DNA of 8,212 bases, from the NCBI GenBank assembly GCA_011176655.1, contig DUEB01000017.1:1-8212 (forward strand), read 5' to 3'. Positions 5,799 to 8,212 of this stretch are shown piece by piece. Source of the DNA: Dehalococcoidia bacterium. GTDB lineage: Bacteria; Chloroflexota; Dehalococcoidia; Dehalococcoidales; UBA5760. Position 1 is the stretch's first letter. Each line of letters begins with the position of its first letter. The position numbers and the translations under genes are program-made. The notes under the pieces are model-generated. The model was given only the letters and a program-made list of their open reading frames with translations, had not been told where the DNA came from and did not search any database.

Positions 5799-8212
5799 AT
5801 AAAGCGCCGCAGGATAAGATTACCCTGAACATCAACGGCCAGACGGTTAGTGCCGAGAAGGGAATGACGGTTCTTGAGGCTGCCCAGGCAGCCGGCATCT
5901 ATATTCCCACCCTGTGTGCCGACCCCGACCTGGAACCGTACGGCGGGTGCCGTCTCTGCGTTGTGGAGATTGAGGGCATGCGCGGACTGCCCACCGCCTG
6001 CACCACCCCGGCTACTGACGGCATGGTAGTCCATACCGAGACACCAGCCGTAAACGAGGTCAGGACTACGGTGGCCGAGCTTCTCATCGCCGACCACCCG
6101 GTAGACTGCCTTACCTGCCCCCAGAACCAGCATTGTGAACTGCAGAAGGTAGCCGCCTATCTGGGTATTACCGAGCTAGCCTTACGTAAGACGAGCCGGG
6201 TGTTTCCGGTTGACGAGAGTAACCCCTTCTTCGAGCTTGACCGGAACCGGTGCATTCTCTGCGCCCGCTGCACCCGCACCTGCAGCGAGATAACCTGTGT
6301 GGGGGCCATCGAACTGGCCTATCGCGGCTACGAAGCCAGGGTGGCTACCTTCGGCGATAAGCCGCTCATGGACTCCATCTGCCAGTCCTGCGGCGAGTGC
6401 GTCGTCCACTGCCCGGTGGGGGCCCTGACTCCGAAGAATGTTAAACCGCCGACCCGTGAAGTAGCCACCACCTGCCCCTACTGCGGGGTCGGCTGCGGGA
6501 TGTACCTCGGCATCCGCCAGGGAGAAATCGTCTCCATCAGGGGCGATAGGGATAATCCGGCCAGCCGGGGGCGGCTCTGCGTTAAGGGCCGCTACGGCAT
6601 CAGCGAATTCGTGCACCACGCGGAGCGCCTGGCCACACCCCTTATCAAGCGTAACGGGGAATTTACCGAGGCCAGCTGGGACGAGGCGCTCGATTTGGTG
6701 GCTGAGAAGCTGGGAGGTTGTCGCGGGGATGAGATAGCCGTTATCTCCTCCGCCAAGTGCACCAATGAGGAGAACTATGTCCTTCAAAAGCTGGGGCGCG
6801 CCGTGCTGGGCACCAACAACGTAGACCACTGCGCCCGCCTGTGCCACGCCCCCACGGTGGCCGGGCTGGTAAAGAGCTTCGGTAGCGGCGCCATGACCAA
6901 CTCCATTAGCGAGATTGGCCATGCCCAATGTATCCTGGCCATCGGCACCAACACCACCTCAGCCCACCCGGTAATCGGCTTCGATGTGAAAAGAGCCGTG
7001 CGCCGGGGCGCCAGTCTCATCGTGGCTAACCCCAGAGAGATTGACCTGGTGCGCTATGCGGAGCTATGGCTGGGCCACCAGCCGGGCACCGATGTCGCCC
7101 TGCTTATGGGTATGATGCGGGTTATCGTCGATGAAGCCCTGTTTGACTCGGAGTTTATCAACCAGCGCTGTGAGAACTTCGCTGCCCTGAAAGACTCGCT
7201 TAAGGGCTTTGACCTGACTACCGTGGCAGAAATTACCGGGGTATCCCGGGACAAGATAGCCCGAGCCGCCCGGCTGTATGCCACCTATAAGCCAGCGACC
7301 ATTCTTTATGCTATGGGCATCACCCAGCACTCCCACGGCACCGATAATGTCATGGCTACCGCCAATCTGGCTATGCTTACCGGCAATATCGGTAAACCAG
7401 GAACCGGGGTAAACCCGCTCCGCGGTCAGAATAACGTGCAGGGCGCCTGTGACCTGGGGGCGCTGCCCAATGTCTACCCCGGCTATCAGGCCGTGACCGA
7501 CCCGCAGGTAAAAGCCAGGTTCGAGGCTGCCTGGGGCGGCTCCCTATCCCCGAAGCCGGGGCTGGCCGTTACCGAGATGATTGAGTATGCCGGTGACCGG
7601 ATAAAGGCAGCCTATATCATGGGGGAAAACCCGGCGCTGAGCGAGCCGGATGCCAAGCGTGCTCAGGAGGCACTGGCCAGGTTCGATTTCCTGGTGGTTC
7701 AGGATATTTTTCTGTCGGAGACGGCTGAGATAGCCGATGTCGTCCTGCCCGGAGCCAGCTTCGCCGAGAAGGACGGCACCTTTACCAATACCGAGCGCCG
7801 GGTGCAGCGGATAAGAAAAGCCATAGAACTGGTGGGCGACTCCCGCCCTGACTGGCTGATTACCTGCCAGATTGCCAAGAGGCTGGGAGGTAGGGGCTTT
7901 GACTTTACCCACCCCGGCGAGATTATGGAGGAGATTAGCGCCCTTACCCCCATCTACGGCGGTATCAGCTATGAGCGCCTTGAGGCCGGCGGCTTACAGT
8001 GGCCCTGCCCCACCCCGGAGCACCCGGGCACACCAATCCTGCACACCCGGCAGTTCACCCGCGGCAAGGGCCAGTTCATCCCCCTAGAGTACAAGCCGCC
8101 GATGGAGCTCCCCGACGAAGAATACCCCCTGATACTGACCACGGGGCGGAGCCTGTTTCACTGGCACACCGGCACCGTCAGCCGTAAGGTTAAGGGGCTA
8201 AACGCCTTCATG
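5795..8212 (+). CDS. fdhA: Formate dehydrogenase catalytic subunit, NuoG-FdhA type (3' partial)
   Basis: The frame is open without a stop from ATG at 5795 to the window end, giving 806 residues; by family length about 100 more should follow. In order: a [2Fe-2S] domain (C41, C52, C55, C69); a NuoG-type His-Cys3 cluster (H101, C105, C108, C114); two ferredoxin clusters (C153/C156/C159/C163 and C196/C199/C202/C206); then the molybdopterin domain with a [4Fe-4S] site C227/C230/C234/C262 and K264. C350-H351 in CARLCHAPTVAGL correspond to Sec140-His141 of E. coli FdhF, and R543 in LRGQNNVQG to its Arg333. Formate dehydrogenase is thus well supported over nitrate reductase or NuoG. The active-site residue is cysteine (TGC), so no selenocysteine machinery is needed. 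The C-terminal pterin domain begins near residue 778. It should interconvert formate and CO2 at a Mo- or W-bisMGD centre in the cytoplasm; there is no Tat signal. AAGGA at 5778-5782 is the likely ribosome site. Confidence 0.94.
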   Translation, partial: MNKAPQDKITLNINGQTVSAEKGMTVLEAAQAAGIYIPTLCADPDLEPYGGCRLCVVEIEGMRGLPTACTTPATDGMVVHTETPAVNEVRTTVAELLIADHPVDCLTCPQNQHCELQKVAAYLGITELALRKTSRVFPVDESNPFFELDRNRCILCARCTRTCSEITCVGAIELAYRGYEARVATFGDKPLMDSICQSCGECVVHCPVGALTPKNVKPPTREVATTCPYCGVGCGMYLGIRQGEIVSIRGDRDNPASRGRLCVKGRYGISEFVHHAERLATPLIKRNGEFTEASWDEALDLVAEKLGGCRGDEIAVISSAKCTNEENYVLQKLGRAVLGTNNVDHCARLCHAPTVAGLVKSFGSGAMTNSISEIGHAQCILAIGTNTTSAHPVIGFDVKRAVRRGASLIVANPREIDLVRYAELWLGHQPGTDVALLMGMMRVIVDEALFDSEFINQRCENFAALKDSLKGFDLTTVAEITGVSRDKIARAARLYATYKPATILYAMGITQHSHGTDNVMATANLAMLTGNIGKPGTGVNPLRGQNNVQGACDLGALPNVYPGYQAVTDPQVKARFEAAWGGSLSPKPGLAVTEMIEYAGDRIKAAYIMGENPALSEPDAKRAQEALARFDFLVVQDIFLSETAEIADVVLPGASFAEKDGTFTNTERRVQRIRKAIELVGDSRPDWLITCQIAKRLGGRGFDFTHPGEIMEEISALTPIYGGISYERLEAGGLQWPCPTPEHPGTPILHTRQFTRGKGQFIPLEYKPPMELPDEEYPLILTTGRSLFHWHTGTVSRKVKGLNAFM

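Noticed and set aside
5546..7953. Minus-strand open frames of up to 248 codons opposite the NuoF- and FdhA-like genes
   Set aside because: Long antisense frames are expected in high-GC coding DNA; the plus strand carries continuous cofactor motifs, while the minus frames show none.

Overview
The window comes from a bacterial genome, most likely a strict anaerobe. It holds a tungsten/molybdenum-pterin aldehyde ferredoxin oxidoreductase and a large iron-sulfur formate dehydrogenase complex. It also has recognisable sigma70-type promoters and good Shine-Dalgarno sites, so an archaeon is unlikely. GC is fairly high, and GTG and TTG starts are used beside ATG. The gene set would suit an acetogen, a syntroph or a Dehalococcoidia-type Chloroflexota. 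That placement is inference; the sequence alone does not fix the phylum.

Layout: (a) 1-183, the 3' end of a plus-strand gene ending in a ferredoxin-like four-cysteine motif. (b) 214-286, a minus-strand tRNA-Val(CAC) with its own promoter at 299-327. (c) 372-2258, a minus-strand AOR-family oxidoreductase. (d) 2326-3147, a minus-strand Cof-type HAD phosphatase, upstream of the AOR gene and possibly co-transcribed with it. (e) 3148-3384, a divergent intergenic region with a clear plus-strand promoter. (f) 3385-8212, a tight plus-strand operon: a NuoE-like [2Fe-2S] subunit, a NuoF-like FMN/NAD(H) subunit with an extra N-terminal thioredoxin-like domain and a C-terminal double [4Fe-4S] domain, and a NuoG-FdhA-like catalytic subunit that runs off the window.

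The operon encodes a soluble, NAD(P)-linked formate dehydrogenase. Formate oxidation or CO2 reduction takes place at the Mo/W-bisMGD site of the large subunit, and electrons pass along its Fe-S chain to the NuoE/NuoF diaphorase module. The NuoF subunit has the extended architecture of the HydB/HylB subunits of flavin-based electron-bifurcating hydrogenases and formate dehydrogenases. The attractive reading is therefore a complex coupling formate/CO2 to both NAD(H) and ferredoxin. The nearby AOR uses the same kind of metal-pterin cofactor and ferredoxin, which fits a low-potential carbon metabolism.

Nothing in the window looks like a mobile element, CRISPR array or prophage. The less ordinary points are variant metal or cofactor motifs in the AOR and in the NuoF N-terminal domain, the cysteine (not selenocysteine) form of the formate dehydrogenase, and the likely bifurcating architecture.
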